DNA of 64,000 bases from Prorocentrum cordatum (lineage: Eukaryota; Sar; Dinophyceae; Prorocentrales; Prorocentraceae). The notes under the pieces were generated by a model. It was not told the origin of the DNA. It saw nothing but the letters and a program-made list of their open reading frames with translations, and searched no databases. This document shows, in pieces, positions 10,652 through 22,248 of the stretch (positions are counted from its first letter, which is position 1; every line of letters begins with the position of its first letter). The position numbers and the translations under genes are program-made. Location of the stretch: NCBI GenBank assembly GCA_963575745.1, contig CAUYUJ010016059.1, positions 322,001-386,000 on the forward strand, read 5' to 3'.

Positions 10652-12168
10652 TACTACCTCCCCCCTTTGCCCAGCCAGCCCCGACATTTATATATATAAA
10701 ATGAAGAGTCAGGTGGAAGAGGTGGTAGGTAGAAGGGAAGGGGCCCACGGCACCTGACACACGGTTGGGCGGGGGGATGCACGGGGTTGGTTGGAGGGGA
10801 GGGGGGATGGGGGGGTTCGCAACCCTGGCGGGGGGGGTGGCATCGTTTCATGCCAGACCCCAGGGTGAACCTCTCAAACACACCCCAGGACCCAGCATCC
10901 CTCAAAAACGAAATCGCCAGGATGAAACGCATGGAAAAAAGGCAAAACCCCCAGATCCAACATCACATCATATGTATTTCAAGGTGGGGTCTGGGTGAGG
11001 AGGCGGTTGTTCGTTTCGAATTGGCCGTCTAGCTCCTGACCCCTCCTCATCCTCATCCGACTCCTCATCTGACCCGTCCTCCTATCCTCCTCTGATTCCT
11101 CATCTTCCGAAGCCCCCCGTCCACCAGCGACTCCTCCTCCTCATCCTCGTTCTCTCCTCTTGCCCACCGTCGCCTCGCCTTCTACCCCCTCATCGCTCCT
11201 CCTCATCTTCCATCTCCTCCCCCTCCCCCTTCCCCATCGCTCCTCCTCCGATCCTCGGCCTTCCTTCCCCCCTCGTTTTTCCGCTGAAAGCCTGCGACGG
11301 CAGGTGGGGCAGCTGGCCCGGCGCCAGGGGGCCCAATCGGCGGCGGCGCGGCCGCCATCAAGCAGCCTCGAACTCTGAGCTGAGAGCGGGGCGACGCCCC
11401 CACCTGGAGAGGCACTGAAGCAAGGAAACGGCAAAGCCAAACAGCTGATGCACGGATGGCAAAGAAGATGCGGGTCTGAAATCGAACCAAGACGTTTCTA
11501 ATGATATGAGGACTCGGCCTCTCTTCGCACGTTCCTGGATGGTCAGACGAGGGTCGGCGCCGCCACTCCAACGAAAACTACACAGGTATCTCTTCCAAAA
11601 CTCTGCGCTCGCGATGCCGTCGTTTGGACGCATGTTAGACCCCCCCCCCTAATTCGCGTTCAATTTCAGAAGAAGTAGTTCTCAGACAACCCTGCACGAC
11701 TAGATCCTTAGCCACAAGAACTCAACGTTTCATGGCGCGCTCCTTGGCCCACAACCACAGGCACCAGCTGCATGTTTGGAGAGGCCTCGGGGACCTTGAA
11801 GACCTTCGAGGAGACTTGGGGCCTTGATATCTTGCTGGGGCGCCCCGCTGAGTCATTGCTTTGGGCGCCTTTAGGTTTTTCAAGGCTTTCGTGTTTTCAA
11901 GGCACCCCTGCCATACACAACGTACGTGTACTGATGCTGCTGACTGGCCTCCGAACGGTCGGAATTTCTCGCAATCGTCGGCAACTGAGCTCGGGAGGCC
12001 TGAATCCAGGCCGACACTCCGAGCAAGAGAGAAACTGTACTGCGAAGCTGCAAACCCTTGCTAGCACGCTTGAAGTCGAGGCCACAGCTCGAACAAAATC
12101 TGTTGTCATTCAGCTCACCGTACTTGCCCCAACGGCAAGCGAACAGCACAGGCTGCATCACGAAAACT
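10652..12168. other. Intergenic DNA between genes A and B
   Basis: It contains a TATATATAAAAT run (10689-10702), G-rich blocks (10770-10840) and a CTCCTC-rich tract (11045-11270). Short open frames on the minus strand (11358-11633) and plus strand (11772-12185) lack any recognisable domain. It may include untranslated regions or introns of the flanking minus-strand genes. Confidence 0.5.
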
Positions 12169-13236
12169 TCAGCCCAAAGAAATAGTGCTGCGCTTCTTCA
12201 CCTCAGCCATCTTCTCGGCTGCGCTCTGCCTGGCCTTCTGCATGGCCTTCTTCTTCTTCTCCGAGACGAGGGTCTTCAACTGCCCACGGACCTCGCCAGC
12301 GCTGCTGCTGGAGCTGCTGGAACCCTGGCCTTGGACGACGGCCTCCAACTCATTCTTGTGCGCGTTGAAGGTGTTCAGCACTTCCTTCGCGAAGTCCTTC
12401 GACGACGACGTCACCTTCGTGATCTTGTAGGGGCCCGTGCGCGATGCCTTGAAGAACTCGCAGAGGAGCACGGGCGGCATCGGCGGCTCCTGGAGGCAGG
12501 CAGCCAAATCGTCCCAGTTGTAGTGGAGCGTGTACGACTAGTCGAGGTGGAGACCCTGCGGGATCTTCACCTTGTCGCCGTTCGCGTGGCCTACCTCCGA
12601 GAGAAGCCCATCGATGGACTTGAGGACGAAGCAGCCAACCTTCCAGCACAACATCCCAGTACTCGAAACACCACCGTTCTGCTTGAACTTCTTGAGCCGC
12701 TGGCCAGCGACCTCGATACGAGTCTTGAAGACCCGACTCAGCACCTCCACCACCCGAGCCTCCTCGGGATACTTCAACCCCTTAGGGTACTGAAGCGCGA
12801 ACTGCATCAGCTGGAACACGGCGCCGTCGTCCATCTGCTTCGCCTTGACCACGTCCTGCAGCGAGAGGTCCGAGATCTCCACCACGATCCTGATCATGAA
12901 CTCCTCGTCGGTCTTCGCGAACGTCTTCGCCAAGATGTCGAACTTGGCCTCCTCGCAGCGCGCCTCCTTCGCCATGGCCCTCAAGCGTTTGTTCAACTCG
13001 TTGAACAACGGCAAGATGTGACCACTGTTCGCCGAGCACTCGTCGATGATCGTCATGAAGCACTCCCTGCGCGCCATCGCCTCGTCGTCGATCATCTGGT
13101 TGCGAGTCTTCGCTGGCATTGGCGCGCGCATGGCCAGGGAGCTCCGCGTTGCCGATAGGCCAGGCGAAGCCGCCGCGGCGGAGCAAGGCGAGCCCGCAGG
13201 GCCGCTCTTGCTCGGCGTCGACAGCGCGGCAGGCAT
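12169..13236 (-). CDS. Gene A; unknown protein interrupted by one in-frame TAG
   Basis: The ATG at 13236 opens 232 codons (MPAALSTPSKSG...KVKIPQGLHLD), then a TAG at 12538-12540. The same frame then continues for 122 codons (SYTLHYNWDDLAACLQEPP...) to a stop at 12169. Total length would be about 355 residues. The N-terminus is low complexity (Ala/Ser/Pro). Residues 40-230 look helical (CFMTIIDECSANSGHI, EEFMIRIVVEISDLS, QLMQFALQYPKGL). The C-terminus is a charged Lys/Glu/Ala helix (LVSEKKKKAMQKARQSAAEK) after a Ser run. I do not recognise the family. It lies upstream of gene B on the same strand. The TAG could be a mutation (CAG to TAG is one step), an edited or read-through codon, or a sequence error. 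Confidence 0.6.
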
Positions 13237-13718
13237 CGCGCGAGAGTTCGAGAAGAACTGCGACGATGCTGAGACCGAGCAGCCTCAGATCTCAAAAGAT
13301 CCCCACAACCTCTTGGGCCAACACAGGCTACGGATAGACCGTTTCACCAACGACGCGTTTCAAGATGAAGGGCCTGGGCCTCATCGATGGGGATCTGACG
13401 GCGCCCACCTCCCCCCCCTCCTCCTACTCCTACTTCCTCCTTCCTCCTCCTCCCATCCACATGTCCTACACGTGGGCCCACAGTTAGCCAGAGAGCATGT
13501 CAAAGTGTTGGGAGGAGGCGCTGCAGAGACCCAGGGAGCGGAACAAAAGGCGACATGGGATCCCGAAATCTCTCCGGGAAGAATGACACAAACCGCTCGG
13601 CAAAATGATCCGCTGCACCAAAGCTAGGCGCGTGAGAACCTACTTCCCCCGATCAGAAGACACGGCAAGGCACTGCAAAACGCCGTGGCAAAGCATGGAA
13701 CTACATCGCTTAGCGGTG
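13237..13718. other. Upstream region of gene A
   Basis: It holds a CT-rich tract (13408-13455) and otherwise unique-looking DNA. On the minus strand this would be the 5' flank of gene A; no DinoSL-like sequence or promoter element is recognisable. Confidence 0.45.
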
Positions 13719-14335
13719 GTCGTTTGGTGGTGGGGTGCTTGCTTGTGCGAGATGATGGTGGTGGGAAGAGAAGGTGGCGTGGTGATGTGCGTCTGTGGCG
13801 CGTGGTTCCGTGTGGTGGTTGTGATGGTAATGTGGTGTTTGTGCGTGGGTGGATGTGGTTGCGTGTGGTGGTGTGGGTGCGGCTTACGTGTGTGTTGTGG
13901 GTGTGGTTGTGCGTGGTTGTGCGTGGAGTGAGGGGTGCTTATGTGTGGCGTGGTGTGTGTGCGGTGGTGCGTGGTGGTTTGGCGCGCGTGGTGGTGTGCT
14001 TCGTTGTGGTGTGGTTGTGCGTGGTGTGGGGTTGGTGTTTGTGCGTGTTGGTGCGTGGTAGTGGCGTCGGTGGCGTGCGCGGTTGTGCGTCGTGGTTGCG
14101 TGTGCGTGGTGGCGCGTGGTGGTTGTGTGTGGTTGCGTGGCGTGCGTGTGGTGATTGGTTGTGGTGTGGTGCGTGGTGGTGGTGCGTGCGTGGTGTGTTG
14201 ATGTGGCGTGTGTGGTGTGTGCGGTGGTGTGTGGTGGTGTGCGGTGGTTTGTACTGGTGTTTGCGTTGCGCGTGGTGTTTGGTTGTGCGCGGTGGTGGTG
14301 GCGGTGGGTGGGGGGGAGATAACGGCGCGCGGTGC
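13719..14335 (+). repeat. GT-rich strand-asymmetric tract
   Basis: About 600 bp in which the plus strand is nearly all G and T, in irregular GTGGTGTGCGTGG-like words with few A or C. Open frames on both strands (Val/Cys/Trp-rich plus, His/Thr/Pro-rich minus) follow from this composition and are not genes. Confidence 0.8.
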
Positions 14336-16559
14336 AAGTTCAATAAGTGACGTCCCCCCCCCCCTCCCTTTACGCAGGCCCTCGTCGAACGTACACGACC
14401 TTTAACACGTAACCTTACAAAGTTCTAGTAGAGGACGATCCTAACCCTGAGTGGTCACAAGTAACACGCGCCTTCGGCGTTTTGCTACGACGGATGTAAG
14501 ACCATTGAATTTTACGACCGACCGATATATTTATACCTTACCGACCTATACGCCTACTTGCCGAAAACCAATCAAGGAAAAATCCCAGGGCGGGGGTGGT
14601 GGTCAAAAATGGAGTTCCGACCCCCCCCCCCTCGAGTGGGCTCAGCGAGCGCTGCTCCTTCTTCGCAGTATGTGGAAGGCAGCAATCACTGATCCGTCAG
14701 AAAATAAAATCAGCCCGGTAAGCAGCGTCAGCGTTGGGCCGATCGCGGGTCTGTCCTCAATTATCTTCGCGCTCGGCCCCCGTGCTGATGCGCATCCGGG
14801 AAAAGACAAACCTCCGGCGAATCTCGCGCGTAGGTCTGGACCCCCGCCCCCCCGGGCGCCCGCCCCCCCCGCCAGCAAGTAATCACGTTCGCCCGCGGCG
14901 CCAGCTATTGAATTGCAGCCTGGGCCCCCAATTATGCCTGATAGTTCTCTGCGCGCTCGCGTCGGTGCACCAAGCCGGTCAGTGCGAGAGGGCCCCATCA
15001 TCTGACGGGCGCGGCGCAGCCGGCGTCCTGGCTGGGAAGCAGGCTCGACGACGGTTTCGGCCCCACTCGTTGCGCCGTCGGCGGCGCCGCCCTGCGGGGC
15101 ATGCAATTTTGGGCGAGGCGCATCCTAGCGATCGCAGGCCACGCTCTCGGCTAGCGAAATAACGACATGTGCCCAGCACCTTGCGAGAGCACGCCCTTTC
15201 CCACGCCCCTACCGTCTTCGAATGCGTGAATGTTTTGCTACGACGGGCCAGTCTGGGCCTCTTTCCCTAGCTCCAATACTCAATCCACCGCGTCCTGTGA
15301 TTCATGCTGTGAAACTGGAACTTGGCCGTTTCTTCTTGTCTTTGGAAACTGGAAAAAACAAACGTGTGCTTCGTGTGCCGTACACCTTGAAAACACAAAC
15401 GAAAAACGCATCATGCTGCTCCGTGCTCTCCATGAACTGGTGCCTTATGCCAGGTTGTGCTGTGTTCAATGGTGATCCCGTCCTCTGCTTCGTGTCGCAT
15501 TTGAACCGCCAAGCGGCATGAAAAGACTCTGCCAGTGCGCAGCGCTCATGTCGTGAATCGTCGCCGTCCCCGCTTCAGTCGTCAAGTTCAGGGGAAGCTC
15601 AACGACCTCCACTCGATCTTCGACGGGCCGCAGGTGCCAGGCGTCTCTCTATGGGCGACTTCAAAATATCTACGCGGCAGCCTTCAGCATTCTCTCCGTG
15701 GGTGCACGCCCATGCTGTCCGCCCAGTTTTTGGGCGTTGTTGGGCAACTCTCACGGCCAAAAAAACAGAACGACCTTGAGGTCTAACCAGTCGGATGGCA
15801 AGACATTGAAGCAGTCGGCTCTGTCACACATATTACATCGGGCGAAGTTCTCACTGCTGTTGAAAAAGACACATGCCAACCAATTGTGGCTGGCAAGCGC
15901 CAGTGGTCTGACCATGCCTTTCCCCAGAAGCGATTCAACGTGATGAAGGTTGCTTGCTGCCGCCAGTAGTTCAGTCTTCGACGTGAAAACTGTGCTATGG
16001 TCGCAGGACTTTTCAGCGTTACCGCCATGGCTTCGTTCGCTGAGGACGACGCCTTCGACTTCGACGCTTACTAGACCTCCCCCAGCATTCCCCCTAGTGA
16101 AGTAAAAAATGTGTTCGTCAATCTGGTGTTCATTTATGTGGCAAGTGTGGGCACTCATGTCTTATGCGGGCGTGGGCAAAAGTGGGTTGCCTGGCGCCCG
16201 CGGTTTCCAACAAATTGGCCGCGCTGCCCGAAGCGAACTTCACATCGGCGAGCTTGTATGCGAGGTGCTCACGGTGGGGGGCGCTGCTGCGTTACTAGTA
16301 TCTGCTCGCCGCGGCCTCCCCGATGAAATGCGACGCTTGGAGAAACCGAAAGGTACCGATCCCGCTGCTCCCCGGACCTCTCCCCAGGTGCAGCCGAGCG
16401 GTGGCGACCAGGGCCTCCCACGAGGCCCAAAATGGTGAACGCGAGGCAAGGGTAGCAGGATGGGGGCTATGTCTTCCTCTAAATCTTCGCTGTCAGACAC
16501 CGATGGTTCACGCGTCTGTGGTACCAACTTTTTGTTCGCGGAGGCTCGTTTTTGCTCGA
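14336..16559. other. Unassigned DNA; one possible exon on the minus strand
   Basis: A minus-strand open frame at 15751-16158 (135 codons, including NSSENFARCNMCDRADC) has a protein-like composition, but I cannot place it and it has no clear splice sites. The remainder shows no recognisable gene, RNA or repeat apart from short C or G runs. Confidence 0.3.
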
Positions 16560-17270
16560 TGGCCTCGGGGTGCGACCCCTGGCCTCCGACGCCGTGGCGT
16601 TATTAGCAGCGTGGGATCCCCGGAGGCCAAGACCGACTCTTCGCGGCAGTTTCTTGTTGGCCCCGCGTCGTTGCGCGATGGTCTCCAGGGTTCCGGCGTC
16701 GTGGTGTCTTCGCAGTTTGAATAAGGATAAGCACACAAACAAAAGCTTTCGACGGTCCGTGCGAATTTCTTGGGTTTGCGCTGGACCCCACTAGCGGCGC
16801 CTCGTCGCCCGTGGGGCGCTCCGCGCGCTGAGAATTTCTGCTTTATGCCGTGTCTCCTTCCTCGAGGTCCCCCGAATCCAAGACCCACTCATCGAGACAG
16901 TTTTCTTGTCTGGAGTCGTTGCTTGATGGCCCCCTGGGCCCAGTGAGGGCACCACAGAGACCAAAGGTTGTCAAAGCACCTCCACCCGCGATTGGTTCTC
17001 ACGGCGGGAGAAGGTCCGGGAAGACTCCCCCCCACTGGGAAGGCGAAACCGAAGGGGAAGCGCCACGACAACACATGAGTCTCACTGGGCCTCTGGAGGT
17101 CTCCAGAGGCCCCTGGGTCCCGAAGCTTGACAGGAATAAGCAGGTAGCTCCAAGCACACCTATCCTTTTCCAGACGAGGAATATCAAGAAGACGGCTAAG
17201 AATCTGCATAAACATGAGTTTCAGAGGTCCGCGCGGATTCCGTCGGAACGGCGCTGAAGGCGCTCCCGGG
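16560..17270. repeat. Diverged direct duplication
   Basis: CCCCGGAGGCCAAGACCGAC and what follows to GATGGTCTCC (16617-16690) recurs as a diverged copy at about 16868-16935. A second pair (around 16735-16795 and 17205-17260) is less clear. Units are a few hundred bp; no coding sense is recognisable. Confidence 0.4.
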
Positions 17271-19319
17271 GAGGGGGGGCACAACGATGAACTGGGGAAT
17301 CTGCGCGGCGCCACTTAAAGCGTACGTTCATGCCGGGTTTCTGCTTCTGCCCACGCAGACATCCGTCGAAGCGACTTCTTTAGTCCGCAGCCCCTGAGTT
17401 TCCGACCCCTTCCCTCGGGTGCGCCGAAGAGGGGGGCCAGGAAGAGAGAGGTTAGCGAATCATGGCTCGACGCATGTGAGCAGACGAAGAAGATGGGGCC
17501 ATGACGTCCAGGATATGACGTGGCCCAGGCCAAGATATCCGCAACCCCTGGTCCTCATCCCCCTCCTCGGCGCCCCTAATATTCCACTCCAACGGCCCAC
17601 TCTTGGTGACCCCCGGGGGGAGCGCGCAAGAGCCCCCCCCCCCCCCCAGGAGCCTGGAACATTGACAGAACGACCCAGACACCCAGCGATGTGCCCCGAC
17701 TCCTTCCCAAGGGGGGAATTTTTCGTACCGCATCCGTTCTTGATGGCCTGGGGGCCCGGTCATGGGCCCCAGAGGCCAAACATCAGGGAAAGAGCATGTC
17801 GCGATTGTCAAACATCACACGCCAGGGTCGAACAACAAAACAACAGGACGCGTGCCCCCACCCACTCCTCCTCCTCCTCCTCCTCCTCCTCCTCCTCCTC
17901 CTCCTCATCCTCCTTCTCCTCCTCCTCGTCGTCCTTCTCGTCCTCGTTCTCCTCCTCGTCGCCGCCTCGAAGTCCTCCCTTAGGAGCTCTGGGCCCGAGG
18001 TGCCGGCCTCGAGCGGAGGTGGCACCGGCGACAAGCCGGCCGACGCGATGTGCCGCGGCCCTGGGCGAGCCGGGGCTTCGGCGGCCGCCGCTCGCCCGCC
18101 CTCCGAGTCTGATGGAGCTGTTTTCCAGCACCACCATCACCATGAGTTGGAGGGGGAGGGGGTCATCCTCCTCCTCCTCCTCCTCCTCCTCCTCCTCGTC
18201 CTCTTCGTCCTTCTTCTCCTCGTCCTCCACCTCCTTCCTCCCTCCAACCTATGGTGGTGGTGGTGGAAAACAAGCCCATCAGAGTCGGGTGTCGCCAAAA
18301 GTGTCCGGGGCCAACAGTGCCCCCCGGGTTTGCCAGGAGGCCCCCGCGGCCTGCAGAGCGCCCCTCGCGAGGCCCAGGGGGTCTCGGGGGCTCCGCGATG
18401 GAGCGGGAGGCTCTGGGGGCACCTTGGGCCAGGGACACATTCCGCGATTCCCGACTGAGGGGGCACGATGGGGGGGACCGGCTCAGGGGGGAGAAACATC
18501 GACTCGGCGTCGGCGATGCATCGCGGATAGATCGGCGACATGTCCCCGCTGGCGAGACCGCACACTCCTGGGCGGGGAGGGCTGTGAAGCCTTCATCGGC
18601 GATGAATGGGCGCATGTCGGGCACACACTAATACGGCCGACCCGTGGATCCGGCGCGCGGGCGCCAAATCCACAGATGGGGGAGGGTACCCCTCGAAAGA
18701 GGAGACCAATGCTGCCTTGGTTGGCGACGGAGCGCCCCGACTTCGCCAGTGAGCGGGACCCGTCGCTAACCCACGCACTCAAGCCCTTGTCTTCGTCTCC
18801 TCGGGAAAGGGGGTCGATGCGTCCCTGGACGGGGCTAGGACGAGGGCGTTCTGGGAGGCTTTCTGGGAGGATAAATCCGTGCCAGGGCGTTCTGGGAGGC
18901 TCTCAGAGCGTTCCGGAACGCTCCGCGAAGGGCGAAGGCCACGGCGCCGGAGACATTCTCGAGAGCCGCCAGATCTCCGAGGTCCTCGATTTATCCGTAC
19001 CCGATGTTATCCTCGTCCTGTCTTCATCTTCGTCACTTCTCCCCATACCTCCGACGCGATTTACCTCCGACGCGGGGTCACAACCTGGCAACACCCGATC
19101 GTCTTCTCGAGATTGGGGGCCGATGCGCCCCCCCCCCAATGGAGCCCATCACCACCAAGCGTTGCCCCTGACTCTCGCCCCGCCCCGCGCCGCGCGCCGC
19201 CCGCGTGGACCTGGCCGGCGCCTCGGGCGGAAGATGGCTGCCGCGGGCCCTAGAAAGGGGGGAGTAAATGCGAAGGGGAGGAGGAGGATTGTAGTGCAGT
19301 GCTATTGCCCTTGAGGGTA
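17271..19319. repeat. GC-rich DNA with TCC triplet tracts
   Basis: (TCC)n-rich tracts lie at about 17864-17962 and 18163-18240. Both are preceded by related GC-rich sequence, and a GGTGGTGG run follows at about 18250. Long Ser- or Pro-rich open frames here are translated triplets. Between 18300 and 19310 I see only GC-rich DNA without a recognisable gene. Confidence 0.6.
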
Positions 19320-19860
19320 GGCACAACCCTGTCAGGGTCTCCTGAAGGTTGGGGTGACAAACCTTCTTGTCCCAAAGCCTGTGCAGGGACGGTTGTTGGC
19401 ACCCGGAGCTGGTGGATGGTATGCGTGGGCACCATACCCCGCGACAGCCACCTCTGTTCGACACTTTCGGATTGGCGGGGCTGGCATCCCCAGAAGATGG
19501 GCTGTTTGACAGACCTCTGATCAGAGGATAGGCTGGCGTCCCCCAGAAGAGCGTCAGACGCTGGCCCTAACCTTGTAGGGGGGCCCAGATGGGGCAGCTC
19601 ACAAGGGGTCACAGGGCAGGACGGTTTGCTGCCCTAGTTCGAACGGGCGCGCCTGCTACACCGCAGGCAGGATCGCCGTCCTGGCGGTGACAGGGGGGGA
19701 CCCGCTCCGCATCGGGGCAGCCTGGAGACCTGCTCTGCAGCAGGCTGGGACGCCACCTTAGGGTGAACAAGGGGGGGCCCAGCACCATCGCAGGTCGGAT
19801 AGCCACCCCAACGGTTGCACGGGTACGTAGCTCTGAGGCAGGCCGGGCTGCCCCCCCCAA
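19320..19860. repeat. Dense array of short perfect hairpins
   Basis: At least ten different small inverted repeats follow each other. Examples are ACCCTGTCAGGGT (19326-19338), GAAGGTT/AACCTTC (19344-19366), GGTATG/CATACC (19418-19438), CCTCTGATCAGAGG (19514-19527), AGCGTCAGACGCT (19550-19562), AGGGCAG/CTGCCCT (19613-19635), CCTGC/GCAGG (19652-19667), CCTGCT/AGCAGG (19729-19744), CACC/GGTG (19754-19765) and CAACGGTTG (19809-19817). Loops are 1-10 nt. Stem sequences differ from one another, so it is not a simple tandem repeat. Some connecting DNA recurs (GCTGGCATCCCCAGAAG, GCTGGCGTCCCCCAGAAG). No protein is evident. Confidence 0.65.
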
Positions 19861-20049
19861 AGGGAAGACGGGGCGGACCCCCTCCATTGCCCCCGATGTC
19901 TTCGCTGTGGGGTGAAAATCAATACCTCTTCCACAGGATAGCCGACCGCAGCACTGTCGTTTTCCGGGGGATTCCAATCGAAAACAATGAATACGAAAGC
20001 ACGAAGACTGCGAGACACGTGTTGATGTACTGCTTGCCGTGAAGGAGTG
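19861..20049. other. Short spacer after the hairpin array
   Basis: Moderate GC, no gene or repeat recognised; hairpin density falls off here. Confidence 0.4.
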
Positions 20050-20365
20050 CAGCGTGAGGGCGTGCAGGACCGCGGGCCTTGGCGCTGGGCAACGTCCTTG
20101 AGGCATCAGTCTCGCGACGGGGGTGGGCGCGCATAATCTGCGGATGCACGATGGATGGCACTGCCGCCAGCCAGCGCCCAAAAGGGGACGAACCTAGGTA
20201 GCGGTTCGACGTGAGAAGGTGCAGGACCGCCGGCCTTTCCAACGGGCTGTGTCCTTAAGGCACTATGCTTCGAAAGTGTGGTGAGCGTGCATAATCGTTG
20301 GATGCCCGAAAGTAAGTCGTCATCCAGTGTCAGAGAAGAGACAAACCTTTTGATTAGACGTGAGA
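20050..20365. repeat. Diverged ~157-bp tandem duplication
   Basis: The block from ACGTGAG/AGCGTGAG through GTGCAGGACCG, CCGGCCTT, GTCCTT, AGGCA and GCGCATAATC to the next ACGTGAGA occurs twice (about 20052-20208 and 20209-20365). The copies differ by many substitutions. A third start (ACGTGAGATGTCACG) follows at about 20361. Confidence 0.6.
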
Positions 20366-20454
20366 TGTCACGTTGATTTAAACAAGTACAAATCCTAGGC
20401 CAGGCGTGCGAACGCGACGCCTCACAGGCTAAACATGTCCGTCTACCTGCCCCA

Positions 20455-20658
20455 GGTAAGGAAGAGGAGGAGGAGAAGGAGGAGGAGGAAGAGGATGAGA
20501 ACGAAGAGAAGGAGGAGGAAGGAGTACGGAAGAGGAGGACGAGGAGGAGGAGGAGGAGAAGGAAGGATTAGGGATGAGGAGGAGGAGGAAGAAGAGGAGG
20601 AGGAGGACGAGGAGGAGGAGGGAGGGAGGGAGGAGGGAGGGAGGGAGGGAGGGAGGGA

Positions 20659-20693
<35 letters not shown>

Positions 20694-20755
20694 GAGGAGG
20701 AGGAGGAGGAGGAGGAGGAGGAGGAGGAGGAGGAGGAGGAGGAGGAGGAGGAGGC
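20455..20755 (+). repeat. GGA polypurine tract
   Basis: About 300 bp of (GGA)n and GGAGGG on the plus strand, nearly pyrimidine-free. Glu/Gly-rich or Pro/Leu-rich open frames over it are repeat translations. Confidence 0.9.
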
Positions 20756-21352
20756 GGCACAGCGTCGACAGGAACACCTCGCCCACCTTATCGCCGTTCG
20801 CCCTGTGGCAGAGCCGCTGCTTGCCTCGCGGCGCGAGCAATCGCACGAGCCTCAGGCTGGGGGGGAACTGGGCCAATGGCGATGCTGACTTTGCATGCCT
20901 GCGCTTCTGGTAGAAACCGAAGGCCACACACAACCCTATGAAGGCTCTCTTGGTCTGAGGGGGGGCAAGGGCGAATTTTAGGAGGGGGAGGAGGCAGGAG
21001 GAGGGGTGAGGAAGAGCAAGAAGAACATGCTGCCGCCTAACTTGATGGAACCAACGGAGAAAATCCTAGGTTCGCAAACTTCGCGCATCGCGGCCCGCGC
21101 TACGAGCCGCACGGTTGTCTTCGCGCCTTCGCGCCGCCCCCTGAAGAAGGCCAGCTCGGCGCCCCTGGCCGCGATGCGCGAAGCGAGGTTATGTACTGAT
21201 TATCTTCGCGACACTGGGTGCGGCCTGGGAAGCCGACGAGACGGTTGGGTGACGAGGAGAGAGATGGAGGGAGTGTCATGGACGAGGAGTGGGAGGGAGG
21301 GAGGTCGTGGAACGAATAATGGAGGGAGTGGGAGCGAGAGAGAGAGAGAGCA

Positions 21353-21353
<1 letters not shown>
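20756..21353. other. Unassigned DNA with a perfect 16-bp inverted repeat
   Basis: TTCGCGCATCGCGGCC (21080-21095) and its exact reverse complement (21167-21182) flank 71 bp, giving a ~103-nt stem-loop. Around it are GC-rich DNA and GGGAGGGA-type runs (21240-21345). No gene is recognised. Confidence 0.55.
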
Positions 21354-21395
<42 letters not shown>

Positions 21396-21539
21396 CGAGA
21401 TATGTGCACACACACAAGCACACCCAGATAAACATATGTAGCACCCCGCAATTGCGGATAAGAGTGAGGGGGCGGGCGCGGGCGACGCGGGCGTCGTAGA
21501 GCTGGCGGGCCTCGTGGCCCCCACCTTCCTTGTCGATGG

Positions 21540-22030
21540 CGCTCTCTTCCTTCTCCTCCTCCTCCTCCTCCTCCTCCTCCTCCTCCTCGTCCTCGTCCTC
21601 GTCCTCATCGTCATCGTCATCGTCCTCCTCCTCCTGCTCCTCCTCCTCCTCCTCCTTCTCCTCCTCCCCCTCCTCCTTCTCACCTCCTCCTCCTCCTCCT
21701 CCTCCTCTTCCTCTTCCTCGTCCTCGTCCTCATCGTCATCGTCATCGTCATCGTCCTCCCTCCTCCACCTCGTCCTCCTTATCCTCCTCCTCTTCTTCCT
21801 CGTCCTCCCTCTCCCCCCCTCGTCCTTCCATCATCGTCCTCCCATTGTCGTCCTCCCCCTCATCGGCCTCCATCATCGTCCTCCCATTGTCGTCCATCAT
21901 CATCCTCCTCCCCCTCCTCCCCCTCTCCCCTCTCGTTCTCCTCCTCCCCCTCCTCCCCCTCCTCCCCCTCCTCCCCCTCCTCGTCCTCCTCGTCCTCCTG
22001 CTCCTCCTCCTCCTCCTCCTCTTTCTCTAC
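21540..22030 (+). repeat. TCC/TCG triplet tract
   Basis: Nearly 500 bp of CTC-, TCG- and CAT-type triplets on the plus strand, with an internal near-duplicated block. Ser/Leu/Pro-rich open frames over it are not genes. Confidence 0.85.
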
Positions 22031-22248
22031 ATTATCCTTACATCCTCTCTTCTTCCGTGTCCTCCTCGTCCCCTGTTTACTCCTCATGCCCCCCCCCCTT
22101 TCCCAAGATAACGGCAACGCAATCCTTTTTCCACTTTATGCTCCCCGACTTCTCTGTCAAGGCAACTCGCCAGGGCAAAATTGCTGGACGGGCTGGCCTG
22201 GATGCGCGGGGTTTGAAGAGGTCGTTGCGGGCTCAGACGGCATGCTAA

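Noticed and set aside
10687-10702. TATATATAAAAT as a TATA box for gene B
   Set aside because: TA runs are frequent here and canonical TATA boxes are not usual for dinoflagellate genes; position alone is not enough.
17864-18240. Ser-, Pro- or Glu-rich ORFs over TCC tracts (also 20435-20941, 21514-22248, 52590-53546)
   Set aside because: Translated triplet repeats without any non-repetitive domain.
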